DNA from: Erythrophleum ivorense
Lineage: Eukaryota; Streptophyta; Magnoliopsida; Fabales; Fabaceae
Assembly: GCA_026724425.1 (NCBI GenBank)
Contig: JAIUCV010000004.1
Location: forward strand, 5,590,001-5,654,000
Length of the DNA: 64,000 nt
Direction: 5' to 3'
A program made the position numbers and the translations under genes. Shown here piece by piece: positions 63,209-64,000 of the stretch. The notes under the pieces are model-generated. The model saw only the letters and a list, made by a program, of their open reading frames with translations. It was not told the DNA's origin and did not search any database. Position 1 is the first letter of the stretch. The number at the start of each line of letters is the position of its first letter.

Positions 63209-64000
63209 TGTAACATCCCAAAAATTTTTGGGACTTACAGTGTTAGTGACTTTAAAAAGGACATAAAATTAAATATTAGGCCTAAGTAAGGTACAGGATG
63301 AGATAAGAGAAAAGTTAAATTTTTAACTATTTAAAAATTTATTAAAATATATATATATAATTTAAAGAGTCAAAAATTTAAAAGTAAAAAAAAAAACTAA
63401 TAAGATATATATCTTTAGTTAATTTTAAAATATTTCAAATTATCCGAGAGTTAACTTAAAATTAGTTTTAATAGCCAATAGAATTTTAAAATATAATAAT
63501 AATAAAAATTAATAAGATATATATCTTTAGTTAATTTTAAAATATTTCAAATCATCCGAGAGTTAATTTAAAGTTAGTTTTAATAGTCAATAGAATTTTA
63601 AAATATAATAATAATAATAACTAATAAGATATATATCTTTAGTTAATTTTAAAATATTTCAAATTATCCGAGAGTTAATTTAAAATTAGTTTTAATAGCC
63701 AATAGAATTTTAAAATATAATAATAATAAAAACTAATAAGATATATATATATTTATTTAATAATCTAATTATGAAAAACCTAAACCTATTCCTTATTTTT
63801 CACTCCTCCATCCGTCTGCTCTCTCTCACGCAACCAGAAGCTTTTCTTCAAGTAATTCCAACTTGTTCTTTCAATCCCTCTTCGAACCTACATCTCCACA
63901 CCAGATACGAGAGTAGCTTTTGTTCTTTGTCTCATATGACTATATATATATATATGTATGTATAAACACACCCCACGCACCATTCAATTAAAGTGATATG
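63209..64000 (+). mobile_element. Probable Gypsy-type LTR start, cut by the window end
   Basis: TGTAACATCCC at 63209 is a common start of plant Gypsy-type LTRs. It is followed by the perfect 16-bp palindrome CCCAAAAATTTTTGGG (63217-63232). Further in are CT-rich tracts (about 63795-63890). No second LTR or coding region is visible in the window. Confidence 0.45.
63401..63748. repeat. 112-bp tandem repeat, three copies plus a partial
   Basis: TAAGATATATAT starts at 63401, 63513, 63625 and 63737, exactly 112 bp apart each time. Units contain CTTTAGTTAATTTTAAAATA, ATCCGAGAGTTAA and a TAATAATAA tract. Near identity implies recent expansion. Confidence 0.93.

Noticed and set aside
1..64000. CRISPR arrays or prokaryotic mobile systems
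   Set aside because: No regularly spaced identical short repeats with unique spacers. All genes are intron-bearing plant genes.

Overview
This is nuclear DNA of a flowering plant, most likely a eudicot. The base composition is strongly AT-rich, genes are interrupted by many GT-AG introns, and MITEs, degraded LINEs, LTR remnants and microsatellites fill the spaces. All recognisable proteins are plant housekeeping or conserved plant families. No operons, prokaryotic features or CRISPR arrays are present. I could not fix the species.

Layout: (1) 1-2068, minus: a decayed RPA1-like (replication protein A large subunit) gene running off the left edge. (2) 2916-5149, plus: an intact four-exon gene for ribosomal protein eL20 (RPL18A) with a site II/telo-box promoter. 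(3) About 7.07-15.88 kb: a tandem array of about 20 diverged copies of a ~405-bp unit. Some units are ~540 bp and carry a tRNA-like B-box segment. The array ends in a GAA microsatellite. (4) 18408-22595, plus: a 15-exon crotonase-family gene resembling 3-hydroxyisobutyryl-CoA hydrolase-like protein 5. Its first intron is GC-AG. (5) 25460-36155, minus: VPS16/VACUOLELESS1, 15 exons, 844 residues. (6) 36.2-43.3 kb: AT-rich intergenic DNA with a MITE, a hairpin and a three-copy ~362-bp tandem repeat. (7) 43344-46087, plus: a four-exon cytochrome b561 protein. Its second intron is GC-AG and carries two MITEs. (8) 46.1-58.4 kb: mobile-element territory. It holds Copia-LTR-like remnants, two TRIM-like elements facing each other across a tRNA-Phe 3' half, a LINE remnant split by a MITE, a 5'-truncated LINE with target duplication and poly(A), and palindromic MITEs. 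(9) 58592-61173, plus: a two-exon class-3-lipase-like alpha/beta hydrolase (At4g10955 type). (10) 61.2-64 kb: a second copy of the MITE family seen in the b561 intron, then a Gypsy-type LTR start with a 112-bp tandem repeat, cut by the window end.

The five intact genes do unrelated jobs: translation, branched-chain/acyl-CoA metabolism, vacuolar trafficking, transmembrane electron transfer and lipid hydrolysis. They should be read as independent loci. Exon boundaries were derived by hand from splice consensus, reading-frame continuity and remembered family sequences. Each intact gene model closes in frame. The most unusual features are the ~405-bp array and the inverted TRIM pair with its tRNA-Phe junction and snRNA-type promoter spacing.
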